This document shows, piece after piece, positions 21,151-32,260 of a DNA stretch of 64,000 nucleotides. The stretch comes from Ceratopteris richardii (lineage: Eukaryota; Streptophyta; Polypodiopsida; Polypodiales; Pteridaceae), in the NCBI GenBank assembly GCA_020310875.1, contig CM035414.1:195028365-195092364 (forward strand), read 5' to 3'. The position numbers and the translations under genes were made by a program. The notes beneath the pieces are model-generated. The model worked only from the letters and a program-made list of their open reading frames with translations. It was not told where the DNA came from and ran no database searches. Position 1 is the first letter of the stretch; every line of letters begins with the position of its first letter.

Positions 21151-21816
21151 CTGAGGAGGAACATAGTTCCTTGCATATTCACCAGGTTCCTATATGAACG
21201 ATCAATGCTTTTGGCCAAGCTTTGATGATGAATGGATGATTTGCATAGCAACCCAATAAAAATCTTGTTAGAGATTTCTCCTTGGTCATTTTCCCTTGGA
21301 TAGTATGCACATGATTTTTTGTGAAAGACCTTGTATGTGTCAAAGATGAATTGGATCAACTGATTTACAAAGTGTGTGCCCGTATCACTAGTAATTTCAA
21401 GTGTGTAGCCAAATCTTGAGAAAATATATTTATACAAGAACTTAGCCACAACCAAGGCCATGCAATCCAGCGGCCTTAGCTTTTATCCACTTAGTTGCAT
21501 AACATGTGACCATTAGAATATACTTCTTAACCCTAGGTTGACCAATTGGACTGATCGGACCAATAAAATCAAGACCTCATTATTTGAAATGTAGCCATCT
21601 TGTGGAGATGACTAACGGTTGAAAATTCGACCTGGTTGGCCTAGGAGCAGACCTCTCGCAAATGTTGCATTCTTTAGTAAATTTGATTGCATCTTTGTAG
21701 ATTTGAGACCACCAGTCCCTTGTGGATGATATTTTGAGCCAAACCCTTCCAGCTATTGTAGGCTTGTTAGTCAAGTACTTCAAAGGCTGATGATCAAATA
21801 TAACAATAAAATGCAC
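21141..21816 (-). pseudogene. Gypsy integrase remnant, copy 2 (gypsy B)
   Basis: The zinc-finger end (DWWSQIYKDAIKFTKECNIC, 21580-21740) is followed by the core at 21141-21461. FSRFGYTLEITSDTGTHFVN keeps the second catalytic Asp (SDTGTHF, usual SDQGTHF), and YYPRENDQGEISNK corresponds to YYPQ(A)NGQAE with the Glu kept. The first part of the core is damaged. It belongs with the RNase H, RT and protease at 21.8-23.9 kb. Confidence 0.8.
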
Positions 21817-22170
21817 ACCTAGGAGGTAATGTCAAAACTTTTGAAGAGCAAATATGATAGCCAATCCTTCCCTTTCTGTAGTGTTGTATTTTCTTTATGT
21901 TGTGGTAAAAAATATGCTAGCATAGGTGATAGCTTGTTCTACCTTGTGTGATGATGGCTAAGCCAAGACTGCTCCAACAACATGAAAACTAGCATCAGTA
22001 TGCACATGGAAATCTAGTGACCACTTAGGAACACTTCAAAGTGGAGCACTACATAGCCTCTAGTTTAGTTCACAAAATAATTTTTCAACTTTAAGACTCC
22101 ATGAGAAAGGAACCTTTTTACTAGTAAGCCTGGAGAAGGGCTTAGCTATTTCTGAATACATTCTGATGCA
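21817..22170 (-). pseudogene. Gypsy B: RNase H remnant
   Basis: FHVHTDASFHVVGAVLA, then AITYASIFF, YNTTERE and FDHQPLKYLTNKP follow the gypsy RNase H order (catalytic DAS, then ERNYTTTERE, then DH). Two frames are needed, with internal stops. Confidence 0.8.
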
Positions 22171-22344
22171 TGTTCTATGGTATCCTGCATGGCCAAAAAA
22201 AAAGGTGTACTCCCTATGGAGTTTTTGGAATATGCATGGAGAGGATAGTAGTGATCTTTACCGCATCAACAGTTATCCCTTTGGCCAATACTATGTGACC
22301 AAGAAGAGTGCCTTAAGTGACCAAAAAGTGACATTTAGAAGGAT

Positions 22345-22902
22345 TTAACTTCGAAACTTTTTTGAGACATTGCTCAAAAAGATTTCTTTTAGATTTCCCA
22401 AGTGATCATAGAAATCTTGAACCACTACTCTTCTATCTATGCCTGAAGACACTCGACAGTCATCCATGAAAGTGCACATGAAGGTGGTTAACCACTTTCC
22501 TAGTATGACATGCATTGTTCTATTAAATGAAGGTGGTGCATTTGTCAAGCCAAAAACCATGTGCATATAGACATAAGTGACCCATGGATTCAGAAAAGTC
22601 GCCTTGTCCCTATTGTCAGGATGAATCACTATCTGGTTGTAGCCACTAAAAACATGAAGAATACTATACAAAGTGTGTCCCACTACTTCTTCAAGCACTT
22701 GATCTATGAATGGTTGAGGAAATCCATCTTGAGGAGTCAGGTTATTTAAATCATGAAAATAAAAAAATGCTCTTATCTTGCAACTATTTTTTCTTGGTAC
22801 AATGGCCATGGTAGAAAACCATCTTGAATGCTCTACAGGAACAACAATACCTGCCTCCTCTAGTTTTGTTATTACCAGTTTTACTCCTTCTACATATTTC
22901 AT
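22345..22902 (-). pseudogene. Gypsy B: reverse transcriptase, partial
   Basis: A 185-residue open stretch of Ty3/gypsy RT: LEEAGIVVPVEHSRWFSTMA, RAFFYFHDLNNLTPQDGFP, YSILHVFSGYNQIVIHPDN, FGLTNAPPSFNRTM and the catalytic box as FMDDCRV. The catalytic D in the first motif (usual DLNKA and LDGYSGYNQI) is partly changed (HVFSGYNQ lacks Asp). The C-terminal thumb is cut at 22345. Older and more mutated than copia B. Confidence 0.88.
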
Positions 22903-22953
22903 ATTGAGTGGATAAGGCCTACTCTTTGTAGGTGCAGCTACCTCAACAAAGGG

Positions 22954-23235
22954 TTATTGGTGTAGTCCAAACTCCCCTCGTATCCATGTGAGATCTTTGT
23001 AGGACCATGCAAAGACATTTTTAGAGGCAAAAAGTAGAAAAGCTACCTTTTGTAGTAAAGGGGGATAATGCCACAAACTGGAAGCCAAATGAGCTATTTG
23101 TGGATTCTCTTCTTCTCCTATGTTTACTTCTTGAACAAGTGTTTCAGGATTCAAATGACTTGAAAAATCATCTGCACTATATGGAGGGGCAGAGTTTAGC
23201 TTATGCTCTACAATATTTTTCCCTAGTGCATACAT
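22954..23235 (-). pseudogene. Gypsy B: linker upstream of RT
   Basis: A 93-residue frame ending in KNVFAWSYKDLTWI, the conserved stretch (FAWSYKDMPGI type) that lies just before RT in several plant gypsy polyproteins. The rest is unconserved linker. Confidence 0.7.
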
Positions 23236-23545
23236 GAGGTATATCTAAATAATGGGAGGTCTTCTCTGCACTCAGGCTGTAAACTAGACATTTCTAATTC
23301 TTACCCATTTTTTGGCCTAACTCTGTCAGTATTCAAGTGCAAGTTTTTATTTTTAGACTCTTTGTGGTTTTTGTGGGCTTTTGCTACAACTTCTTCATCT
23401 ATTTCACTGATCTCCAATGTGCAACACTCTACACTTTCCATCATCAAATTTAATAATGTATCATCTTCTTGAGGTTAGGAAGGCATTACGTGAGTGTCAA
23501 CGGTATACCAAGTACTAATGTTTGATCATTCTTCCAAATGTATTT

Positions 23546-23905
23546 GTAATTGATTGTTAGTACATGTTGAAATCCGTAACTTGTTCTTTCCCCAATCATT
23601 TAGAGACTTGGCTTGCCTTAGCTAAGGCCTTCCCAAGAGTAGAGGGTAGGATGTTTCCTCTGGTAGGGAATAACAAGAAATTCTAGAACAAAGTGACAAC
23701 CCTACACTATCATAAGTACCTTTTCAACAATCCCTAGTGGTGCAACCTGGTGTTGATCTACTAGTATGACTCTAAATGGTGCTACCGTGGTGGGCTTAAG
23801 GTTTAGTTTCCTCATTGTGATATCTGGAATCGGATTCATGCCAAATCCTCCATCTATAATAACACCTCTGAGAGCTTCATCCTTTATAAAAACAAATGAC
23901 TTTCA
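23546..23905 (-). pseudogene. Gypsy B: aspartic protease remnant
   Basis: The minus strand reads VIIDGGFGMN (active site D-G-G in place of D-S/T-G), then LRLKPTTVAPFRVILVD-like sequence and a damaged end near LYSWEGL. The spacing to the following RT linker is normal for gypsy. Confidence 0.7.
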
Positions 23906-24677
23906 GCTCCGATAGTTAGCCAAAGATGTAGGGGTAAAGTCAACCATGAAACCATCTGTGCTAGGAGGTGGACTCAAGTATGCAGAGTGTATAATATTCA
24001 ACAAGTCACTTTTTACTTTTAAATCCCTTTTTATGAGTTGGTGCATAACCGTATGATGAAAACCTTTCAACATTTCCTCAATGTTCATCTCTTGTGTTTC
24101 TTCTTGAGGACTTACGAGTTGGTCCTTTAACGAAGTCTTCATCCTCTCATATGCTCCTTCAATGTCTACTTGGTGCTTCCACCCAACCTTATTTTCATCA
24201 TCCCTATGTTTGCGTCCATGTTCTTCCTCTCTACAAGTCACTGTCACTTGCCTGACTCTAGTCATCATGGGCATTGAATAAGATGAAACAGCATAAGACT
24301 GAGTGCTCATACCTTCTACATGTGGGGAGACTACAATCATGTGAAATGGAGCAGCAGCGGCGGCTTCTTGGGAAATCTTATGTATAGTGATCCTTTGCAT
24401 CTAGATAGTACTTACAAGGGGATGCACCTTCTGGTAAGGAGCACTTGTTTTGTATATGGCCATACTTACCACAAAGATAACACATCAATGGTGTATTATA
24501 TCTAGGCCACATTGGTGGGTTCTCTTCTCTCTTAGGTGCATTGGAAGTAGTAGCATGATATGAATTAAGAAGTTGAGGGTTACCTTGCCATTGTGCTCCT
24601 TTGAGGCAGTAGCACTCTCTTGCTTCATGACCATCCTTGCCATAGAGTTGACAGCTTACCTTGTTAGGACAATTCAC
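23903..24677 (-). pseudogene. Gypsy B: Gag C-terminus with two zinc knuckles
   Basis: Two knuckles lie about 25 residues apart or more. The first, SCQLYGKDGHEAREC, has Tyr for the second Cys. The second, MCYLCGKYGHIQNKC, is a perfect CX2CX4HX4C. They are followed by a 165-residue stretch (23903-24400) of protease-linker type. Frames differ between the two parts. Confidence 0.75.
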
Positions 24678-24696
24678 ATTGGAATGTCCACTATTG

Positions 24697-25498
24697 CTAC
24701 ATATTGTACACTAAACTTGCCTTCCTATGTCTTGTGTGAGCTACCTCACCATCGTTGTGGCGTATTCGGGATGGTGTGACCTTCTCTTCATGGTGACTTT
24801 GTTGCATTTTTAAGGCTTTCAACTCCTTCTTGAGTTGCTCGATAGGTCTAAGTCTGATGCGTAGTTTGATTGTGCATCCCCTTTGAAAATGTAGCCTAGC
24901 TTCCTCAATGCGTGATGCATCTGCAGCAATATCATCAAGTGTTGCATTCAATCTAAGAGATTCGCAAAGCTTCTACTAAGATTACTTGGGCAGGGCTTTA
25001 TCTATGAATTTTTAACCAAGAAATCCCTTGGAGCGTGTGGCCTACGTGAAACAAGTGCTTTTGTTCTAGTGTGAAGTTGGTGGAAGGATTCACCTATTCT
25101 CAACTTTAGGTTCTCTAGCTGATCTAGAGCTCTTTTCGAGGAGTCCCTTGGTCGAAATGTCTATGAGAATGCCATCTTTAGAGCCTCGCACATAGTGAAG
25201 TGGTCGTCTGCATATTGACTATACAGTTTGTCTGCTAGGCCTCCAATGTAGAAGGGAGGACTACCAATGTTGCATCTTCTCGGTTCTGCAGACCTTGTCC
25301 ACAACATAAGGAGATGAATCTCCTCCTATGATCATCTGTATCCTCATAAGCGAGTCCCTTAAGTGTAGGGAACTTGATATTCAACCTAAAGAGTAAATGA
25401 GAAAGATCATCCATTGGTATTGGTGTTTCCTCTGAAGTATTTGAGGAAAAATCTAATGTCCTCCTCAGCTTCTCATTTGAGGGTGCTATGGCAGTCAA
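24697..25498 (-). pseudogene. Gypsy B: Gag N-terminal part, decayed
   Basis: Minus-strand frames 25235-25498 and 24697-24951 hold Gag-like sequence (helix-rich, SLRLNATLDDIAADASRIEE-type) in the right order before the zinc knuckles. Frameshifts separate the pieces. The Gag core (25,000-25,230) is readable only in short runs. Confidence 0.55.
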
Positions 25499-28400
25499 AT
25501 GTATAGAAAAATTAATAGAGGGTAGAGGAGATCTAGGTTGACTAGTCTAAGGTAAAGATGATTTCTTAAGGCTCGTCTATTTCTTAAGGCTCGTCTGTAC
25601 ACAAAGAGGCTCCTTATCTACTCGAGTGTGGGTCATGCACCCACTAGCTAGATTCAAAAAAGTAAGAATAGTACAAACACATGTATTTACTGTATTACGG
25701 GCCTCACACACAAATGCGTGTATCAAACTCTATATATTTCCAGTACTCACTCTACTCAAGGGAGGTTCTATTTAAGGAAGTATACCATATAAAACTTTTT
25801 TTTGTAGGTACATTTATTGATAATAGAGACACTCACAAAAGAGAAACTCTAGAGTGATAGAGAAAGAATCAATCACAAGTACAATAAGAGAGAGAACCCA
25901 ACTCTTAGCTCCAAAAAATGATTATAGAATGCCAAAACTACTCCAAAAGGCTAATGGAGTGGGGTAGAATGCCCTTCTAGGAAGTAGATGCAACCATCCC
26001 GATAAGTACTAATCACACAAGAAGTTCTGCAAGAATGAAGCTCCCATCTTAAGAAGGAATAGAGTAGGCTCACCCAAAAAAAAAGACTATCTCCAAGCCA
26101 CTCAATGAATTTGAAATGCCAAAAGCCAACTCCACTAGGAGGCCCATACTCTATATCTTCACCATAGAGTGACGTGCAAGAGTGTGCATGTAGCACTAGA
26201 ATGTAGAGGATATTGAAAAAAACAGTGCTTCAACCCAATGTCAAATGTCACAAGTGATGACACTAATGCCCAAAAGCAATATCGAATTCTCTCTCTTAGT
26301 GTATCCAAGACTTCACTAGTGTGTTCCAATGATTACAAATCGTATGCTTTCATAGACTGCCACATGTGAGAAGGGCCTTGTCAAATCCCAATGTTTTCTT
26401 GAGTATGTGCCAAAATGATTGTAAAAAAATGGGAGAGTAGTCCCAATATAGCATTGATAGCTAACTTTAATTAGATCCTTCAATTTAGGCCCTTTGAGAT
26501 AGCTTTTGACACTGCCAAGCTTGATAGCTTTATTCCATACATTAACTCTTGCTTTGAGCTTTACTAACAAAATATATTCATCCACTAATGACCAAGAATG
26601 TGGCATGCTCATGATGTTTCTTTCCAATACCTCACTTGCAATTAAAAGTGAACGCATTGAAATGATTTCCGTGTTTAGGTGCACATGAATGAATTCCCCA
26701 TCCTCGTGACATACTCTAGCCATGAATAGGCTAGCCTATGGAATATCTACTCCAAAACCAGAATTCATGATCATAATGCCCTATGGTCTCGAAACCACAT
26801 TTTGAAATGTATTTACAGGCTATATGATGTGGATGTATGCTATAGAGGAATACATTAGATGTATCTTGTGGCACGTAGCTAAAAGATAAAGGCTGGGACA
26901 CTTATATAAAATAAATATTACTTTTGAATAAAGTTAATAGAATGGTAAGTACCACGGCTACTTAAATGACTGTTATAGGATTTTCTAAACCTTGTCTTTA
27001 AACTTTATGCACTGAACCAAAAGGTTTTGATTTCAAATTTTCATATTTTAAAGATTTTCTTTACAATGAAAATCTTCACTTGCATTTAGAAGCAATTTTG
27101 ACATATTAATTAAAGTCAATTAATCAATTTTCTCCAAAACACTTTGATGCTACTTCCCATGATCTAGAGGCTGGCCCATCAGGGCGATATGCAGGTTTGG
27201 TGGGGGCACATTTCAGAAGGATTCTAATACTCTGACTCAGGAATAAAAAAAATAAATTCTTTCTCAAAAGTGGTGAAGTTTAACCTCTTAGAAAAATGTT
27301 TTATGTGATTTATTATTTTGATTGACCTTTCTCTTGAGTACTTGCAATCTGTGAAGGTGGACATGTGTATTCGCATTCTCACTTGATCCCTCCAAATCTG
27401 CATTTGAATTCCCTTTATATAATCTGTCTTAATAACCCCTATGAGCATTATGAATAACCATTATATGCAAGACTATGAGAATATGATGAAGCACTTCAAC
27501 GCGTGAGTGGAATGCTTGAATGTATTGTGCTTCATTATGATTTGATGTGTTTTTCACTAGTGAATACAATTCTCTATAATTAAATACAAGAAGAACAAAG
27601 TTCAATCTCTTGAATTAACCTTTTTTAAGCTTATGTGTGTTTGAACATATTTTTATGAGTATGTGAAAACCTGCATTGTCTTATGAATTGAGGAATCTTA
27701 AATAATTTTGGCCTAGGTGATTGTGGAACAACCTAGAGTGTATATATTTTTATGAGTTTTGAAATATAACTTATGTGTATTAAACATATAAATGTATAGG
27801 TGCTCCAAATTGTCTAGATCTAAACGGGTTTTAAGTTTGATACTCCTTATCTAGCCACATTAACCCTAAAAATAAAAGCTCTAAAGGTACTACCTTTATG
27901 TATTTATGAATATTAATCTATAATTCTAAACCTGCTCTTTATTTAAGTAAAAACCATAGTCTACTTATGACCAACAAAATAAAAACATATAAACAATGTA
28001 CCACCTGTGCATAGATTATATAAATATGTATGTTATGAGCATTTAAATGTATGCAATGTGTGTCAACATTTATATATTCATGCGTGAATATTTAGTTTAA
28101 TGTATACTTAATTATGATAACATATTTGTATTAATATATATGAATAACTAATAATCGATTTAGTAATCTAAACTAATTAATAAAATAACAGCCAAAATAA
28201 TACTAGTAGCCGCGTATGTGTCCATGTGTGTAAATGTAGTATATGGTTAATAAAATGGCATGTGTGTAGTTACTAAGAATAGAGGGAGAGCACATCCGGA
28301 TACGTACATCTATATATATATGTAGTTATGTTCTATGTCTCTTTTGTAAAATGTTTTTTTTCAGGTGCATTCATTGTGGAGAGAGAGAGAGAGAGAGAGA

Positions 28401-29199
28401 AAGAGAAGAGTGGAAGGGAGAGTGTGAGGAGGAGATTTTGCCATATCTCTTCCCTCTCCTCATTCTCTCTTCAACAGTGCTTTGGGAGAGCTTCATCTTT
28501 GTCCTTGCACTTCCATCCCTGCCTCTACTTTCCCCTTTATTTATTGTGCATGATGTGAATTGAAGAAGGTGACGTGCTTGGTCTACGTTTAACTATGTTT
28601 TTATTTGTCTTCGTTTTCTTCATAGCTGAACTAGGATTTATAGAGGATGTTATGTGTCTATGACTGTATATGGCATTGGTGCAGAGTTGAGAGAATGAAT
28701 AGAGACAAATCGGAGCCAAGCATTTGATGGATCAACATGGTAGAATTGTCTTGCAATGACATGAAAATGTGGGTTGGACACGGCCAGCTTTTGTCGAGCT
28801 CCTTTAGACAGGGAGTCAGGTGGGTAAATTGAAGTTAAAAATGTCATGAGGGTATCATACTATGAGTTTGCTAGATTCCAAGGAACCAATGAGGAACTAG
28901 GTTCCCCCTTATAAATGGAAAGGGATGAATTATCCACTCGTAGTGGGGCTTTACTTGAATGTAACAAGGAAATAAAATTGGCAATCAAATGGGATGAAAT
29001 AGGGCAATAACCATGACATAATCAAACTCTCAAAGGAGGAGAACCCAATGAGTGAGTTGTCTACCTAAATTATGTTGTCAGAACAAGTAGGTTAAGGTAG
29101 AGTGATCCACATGAAATGTAAATTTTCAACCTAGGAGGTAATGATAAAATTTCTTAATAAAGAGTATTGTTACGAGGAGCTCATTGGATGGTTCACAGG
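25499..29199. other. No supported gene; AT-rich intergenic or decayed repeat sequence
   Basis: I see no domain in either strand. Minus-strand frames at 25951-26196 and 26316-26723 are open but unrecognised. 26,750-28,330 is especially AT-rich with no open frame of note. A GA repeat is at 28,377-28,405. LTRs for gypsy B may be hidden here but I found no matching partner. Confidence 0.5.
28377..28405. repeat. GA microsatellite
   Basis: A run of about 11 gagaga dinucleotides with one interruption. Confidence 0.9.
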
Positions 29200-29289
29200 A
29201 TGGAAGATCCACAAGTGAAGAAGATAATTTCAGAGCTTTGGTCAAATACTAGGTTCATGAGGTGTCCAAAGACTACCTTCACACAAAAC

Positions 29290-29663
29290 GAGAATCTTGG
29301 AGGGCTCAAGTCTCATGATTGGCACATATTTTTTTAGTTTGTGCTCCTTGTAGCTTTAAAAGAATTGTCTTTCAGAGGATGTGCAAGCAACCATTTATAA
29401 AATCAGTTCATTGGTATGATGGATCTCTTTTAAAGAAATAAATAGAGATAGAATAAAGAGTGCAAAATTCAATGCTTAGAGGTTTTTTGTATGGTAGAGA
29501 AATACTTTCCGACAAGTATTCTTTTCCAATTCTACTTCATTTATTGGTTCATGTGGTAGATGAAGTTGCAATAGCAGGAACTGTCCATAGTCGATGGATG
29601 TTCTTCTTAGAGTGCTTTATGAAGATGTTCAATAGAGAGCATGTCCAGAGAGTAACATGGTAG
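29290..29663 (+). pseudogene. CACTA transposase, DUF4218 region, decayed
   Basis: The plus strand gives ENLGGLKSHDWHIF, which corresponds to the GMKSHDCHVL start of DUF4218, and then, after stops, ILLHLLVHVVDEVAIAGTVH and RWMFFLECFMK, which corresponds to the HLVDEV...GPVHYRWMYPFERFMK core. DUF4218 follows the transposase proper in plant En/Spm proteins. The catalytic transposase domain (Transposase_21) would be upstream, but I cannot read it there. Several stop codons show that this copy is dead. The link to the CACTA terminus at 32106 is by position and shared strand. Confidence 0.82.
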
Positions 29664-29667
29664 AGGG

Positions 29668-30340
29668 ATGGTTCGTACAAGAGTCTCTTGTGATCATAAC
29701 TATGTTTGTACGCATGTCGGATCCAAAAACTTATGGAGTGATGATGAAAATGTTCATCTCGTAGGTGATGAACATCAAGGTAAATGGATGCAAAGAAAAA
29801 TGGATGCAGCTTTCATAGAGAAAGCAATGAATTTTTGCAGATTTAATTCGAAGCATATGCAAAAGTGGTTAGAAAGGTATGAGCTTGCCAAGGAGACAAA
29901 TGCAAAGGAAAGATCTTAGTTTCTAAAGAATATTTCCACTCAGTTTTTGCCCCTTTTAGAAAGTCTTCGACCTCTTCCACCCTTTCCAATGAGCAGATGG
30001 CTAGATAGAGCGGTTTTACAAGCAAAAGCAGCAAGTGAAGATATCTCTAAAGAAGAAGAACTCACAAAGGAATGTGATTGGGAGTATTCTAAATATGGTG
30101 CACTATGGTCACTTGGAAGACACTTTTGGATTGCGCAAATGGACAAAAATAGGTCTACTTTTGATAATGGGGTGATGATGAACTTTTTCCAAAAAAATAA
30201 AGCTACTCCAAGAGACGACAATGCTCAAGAAGGTGAGCTAGATTATTGTAAAGTCATTCAAGTTATCTTGAAGCTATCCTTTATGATGTTTGATTACTTT
30301 TTTTTATGTGCAATAGTTCAAAGTAGTCACTTCTAGAAGA
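29668..30340 (+). pseudogene. CACTA transposase C-terminal extension, decayed
   Basis: Open stretches 29668-29919 and 29947-30336 continue the order seen after DUF4218 in En/Spm proteins: a short linker, then a charged segment (KHMQKWLERYELAKETNAKE), then a conserved-looking EYSKYGALWSLGRHFWIAQM. A single stop separates them. I do not recognise a catalytic motif. The function is unknown; it is presumed part of the same transposase. Confidence 0.55.
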
Positions 30341-31730
30341 AACGCAACAATGAGATGGGATAAGAGTGGTTTGCTTCAACTCGACTCCACAAGACTATAG
30401 ACAGATGAAAGAGATGCATTTGTAGCTCCCAAACACTATAAGCAAGTTGTTTTTATACCAAATTCAAATGGAGGAGGAGGTTCGAGGAATGGATCTGTAG
30501 GTAGCTCTTGAGGAGGTAGATGTTCTCGACGTAGTGCGACAAACGTTGTATCGCTCATTTCTACTCCTAGAGTGAGTACCTCAAATGTAGGTACACCATG
30601 TGGTAAACCATGTGGAACACCACGTACACCTTAGGGTGCTCATGACCATGATGACTCGAAGGTGTATGGCATTCGTGATGGAGCTCCGATGATGGATGTT
30701 GCAAGAAAGGCTGTGCCTCAACGTATATGATAGCTTTTTTGCATACAATTTGGACACTCTCTCATGTTGAAATGGAGTGAACAAGATAAAGATCCAAAAA
30801 GTTATATCATAGAGATGATCTATCAAGAATTTTGACCAGCACATGGGCATTCTATTGTTAGCTCGGAGTGGATTTAACACACTACACATGAAGTTTTGTC
30901 CCATCGATGATGTGAGGCTCATGATGCTTTCATAGCAAGCTTACCAAATCTTGTATGGTTAGATGTTGACGAGTGGGATACGATTCGTGACGAGCAGTAG
31001 GAGACTCTTGACCAATATTGCCAGCAACGAGATGTTGCAGCCACACGTCTAGATATGATCGGATCATCACATTTGGGTAGTGGCAGATATGACACTAAGC
31101 ATCATGAATTTGTAAGTATCAATTGGTCTATTGAATTTATTTCTATTAAGCATGTCATGTATGTTCATCTAATATTCTGCATAGTTGTTACAAGAGCTAG
31201 CAGTCGGTCATCCTCCAACACGAACAGAGGAGGCTTAAAGATACTGACATGGATTGGTTGCACTATTGGAGGACTTGGAGGGATTTAGTGCGATCATTTC
31301 ATGGGAGCATCTCCAATCAGCTGATGAACTTAGAAAATTGGTTTTCACTAGTTGTTTGTAAATATCATATCAATTTATCTCATTTCACGATTATTCTTTG
31401 TTGTGGGACTATTGATATAGATGTTTCCATCCTTCTATGCTTATGTACGGTAATGGTGTGCCACAATTTTGTATTTGGCTCATATATGGCAATGTTGCAC
31501 CAGAATTTTGTATTTGATTCTTACATGGTAGTGCTTTGCCACATTTTGTATTTGGATCATATATGAGAGTGGTTTGTGAAACTCTTGTACATACTTCATT
31601 TATTAAATATATAACTTTTTTGTACATGGTTCATGGTTCATTTTGCTCATCTCTTTTATGTCCGATAGTATTTTTATTTATGAGATCATGTTTCGGTTGC
31701 CATTAGAGTACACATCACATGTACTCGGTT
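30341..31730 (+). other. CACTA internal region, no readable protein
   Basis: Several short frames but no recognised domain. A second element gene (TNPA-like) would be expected here in an intact En/Spm. Near 31,430-31,570 three copies of a 'ttttgtatttgg' motif with 'catatatg' spacing form a loose repeat. Confidence 0.4.
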
Positions 31731-31815
31731 TTTCTTGGGCATAGTGTATTTTCTTTTGCTAAACAACATCATGGTAATGTTGCTGGAGCAAGAGACAACA
31801 CACTCTGCCCAAAAA
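31731..31815. repeat. Terminal hairpin of CACTA copy 2
   Basis: tcttgggcatagtgt pairs with acactctgcccaaaaaga about 50 bases later. Same structure and loop (catcatggtaatgttg) as at 12-102. Confidence 0.8.
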
Positions 31816-31869
31816 GAAATTTGCAGATATGGTCATCGGTGTGCACGATGGTACGCCCAACATGGTCGA

Positions 31870-32000
31870 TGGTATGGGAGATGGTACGCCTAGGAGCACA
31901 CCAGTATGGGCGTTCGAATGGGCACTGATATGGGCATCAGTATAGGCATTGGAAATTTAGATGCATACACCAACATCCATACTAGCACCCATAGCAGCAT
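31870..32000. repeat. Subterminal 12-base repeats of CACTA copy 2
   Basis: Units of the type atgggcatcagt run forward, then acatccatactagcacccat-type units run in the opposite orientation. More diverged than in the copy at 221-325. Confidence 0.7.
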
Positions 32001-32106
32001 TTATCTTTCGATGCATATGCTCACCCTTACACTAACATGGGGGCAAAATGGCACCCACGCATTTTTCCTGACAGAAGGCTCGGTATACCCCTAATATGCT
32101 GTAGTG

Positions 32107-32252
32107 AAAGAATACTTAGAAATAGATGTATAAAAGAGATTTTGGTAAATTGGCACAAGTATCTAATAGAATATTTGGATTGGGTGAAACTAGACGATTT
32201 TCTATCCCATTATCCTTCTTTCCAACTCTCAAGACAAAGTTCTTAAGAGCAA
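32107..32252 (+). pseudogene. Chromovirus chromodomain-like C-terminus, unit 0
   Basis: RILRNRCIKEILVNWHKYLI and the following EYLDWVKLDDFL match the chromodomain-like tail seen again at 54474, 56790 and 57360 (EILVKWHTYPVE type, compare the canonical YLVKWKGYP...TWE). It is cut on the left by the CACTA element. A polypurine-like segment and LTR start follow. Confidence 0.75.
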
Positions 32253-32260
32253 GGAAGAAC

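Larger units (their letters stand above)
29200..32106 (+). mobile_element. CACTA (En/Spm-type) transposon, right half
   Basis: It holds DUF4218-type transposase remnants (29.3-29.7 kb), further decayed coding, a terminal hairpin, a subterminal 12-base repeat array and the terminus TGTAGTG at 32106. The right end interrupts chromodomain coding of a gypsy element (RILRNRCIKEILVNW continues at once), with aaa as the possible 3-bp duplication. The left boundary is unknown; no CACTAC terminus next to matching gypsy sequence could be found upstream, so the left side is deleted or rearranged. Confidence 0.8.

Noticed and set aside
26316-26723. 135-residue minus-strand frame as a host gene
   Set aside because: No recognisable domain, splice context or neighbour support; kept only as part of an unassigned region.
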